64,000 nucleotides of DNA from Norana najaformis. Lineage: Eukaryota > Annelida > Clitellata > Crassiclitellata > Hormogastridae. Within the stretch, counting starts at the first letter, position 1. Every line of letters begins with the position of its first letter. This document shows, piece by piece, positions 63,458-64,000 of the stretch. The translations under genes were made by a program, and so were the position numbers. The notes under the pieces are model-generated. The model saw only the letters and a program-made list of their open reading frames with translations. It did no database searches and was not told the origin of the DNA. Location: contig OZ029914.1 in assembly GCA_964023275.1 (NCBI GenBank), positions 41,767,924 through 41,831,923 on the forward strand. The letters run 5' to 3'.

Positions 63458-64000
63458 ATCATAAGTGTTTACTTCACGTAATCTCGAATCTATGCTTTGC
63501 TATTTTAATCCTGCAGTCACAAGCAGCAAAAATTAGAGAAACTTTTTTTCGTTTACGATGACAATGATGTTTCTCTAACATACCGAGGATATTGTATTTG
63601 ATAATTTTGCTCGTTTATTAATCGAATGTGCTCGCATATTAATCGAGTACCATTTTCAAAAATACTGTACTTATATTTGCATACTGACACCAAGTACTGG
63701 TACTTGAATTCGTACTTGCATAATCGTAACAAAATAATTGTAATTTTTGTAGCGCTGCATAAATTCAAAATTGAAGTTATATCTATTCCATCTAGTCATG
63801 GCGTAGTCCAAAGGAAGCAGATCCCATTGACCGTTCAACAGTTGGCTGTTTATTTCGTACTAGTTGGAAGGAAATACACAATAAGGATGGGGCACAATTT
63901 GAGGAGATAGAGATACCTTTATAGGGTCGAGGGTTAAACATTTCTCGGAACTTGGCAGAGCTGTACAGAACCCAGCTCGTCCACAGGTGGCGGATAGTGC
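63458..64000. other. 3' flank of gene F
   Basis: Similar to the flank of gene E, with a GTACTT/ATTAATCGAGTACC block at about 63600-63730. The 94-codon ORF at 63626-63910 crosses this repeat and has no support as a gene. No clear AATAAA was seen. Confidence 0.45.

Overview
The window is nuclear DNA from an animal. Genes are split into small exons separated by GT..AG introns, and the gaps hold LINE, SINE and DNA-transposon relics, microsatellites and AT-rich intergenic sequence. The repeat style (LINE tails with GCGCTATATAAAT, CATA and AAT microsatellites) suggests a marine invertebrate, perhaps a deuterostome. That guess has low confidence, and nothing in the sequence names the species.

The main content is a cluster of cell-surface immunoglobulin (Ig) receptor genes, all on the + strand. 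Gene A (about 7.9-22.4 kb) has nine phase-compatible exons: signal peptide, V-like Ig, second Ig, transmembrane (TM) segment, then five tail exons ending in ITSM-like and ITIM-like tyrosine motifs and a proline run. Genes B (25.4-29.5 kb), C (31.5-40.6), D (41.1-49.6), E (53.3-57.3) and F (61.1-63.5) are tandem paralogues. Each has a signal-peptide exon, one or two V-like exons (none found in B), a TM exon and one terminal tail exon. Every internal junction is phase 1, so exons can be shuffled without breaking the frame. The summed exon lengths of every model are divisible by three.

The tails of D, E and F carry paired YxxL/I motifs with ITAM-like spacing plus further YxxV/I sites. B keeps one of the pair and C keeps neither. 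D also has a recent six-unit, 66-bp tandem expansion that multiplies a YENN motif. Genes C and F have lost the first canonical Ig cysteine. This pattern of duplication, exon gain and loss, relict first exons and variable signalling motifs is typical of fast-evolving immune or allorecognition receptor clusters. The function itself is inferred.

Nested in intron 1 of gene C, on the opposite strand, is an ankyrin-repeat plus SOCS-box gene (35.5-37.1 kb), a likely Cullin-5 ubiquitin-ligase adaptor. A decayed piece of its first exon lies in intron 1 of gene D.

Mobile elements: an internally deleted piggyBac element with intact TTAA ends (1.06-2.82 kb); a DNA element with roughly 130-bp terminal inverted repeats (TIRs), carrying a broken DDE-like ORF, in an intron of gene A (13.5-15.9 kb), and an older decayed copy at 5.6-6.4 kb; a CR1/L2-like LINE reverse transcriptase on the minus strand inside gene B (25.7-27.2 kb) and further reverse-transcriptase (RT) relics at 32.2, 42.7 and 59.9 kb; a MULE/FLYWCH-type transposase fragment at 44.1 kb; and several tRNA-derived SINEs.
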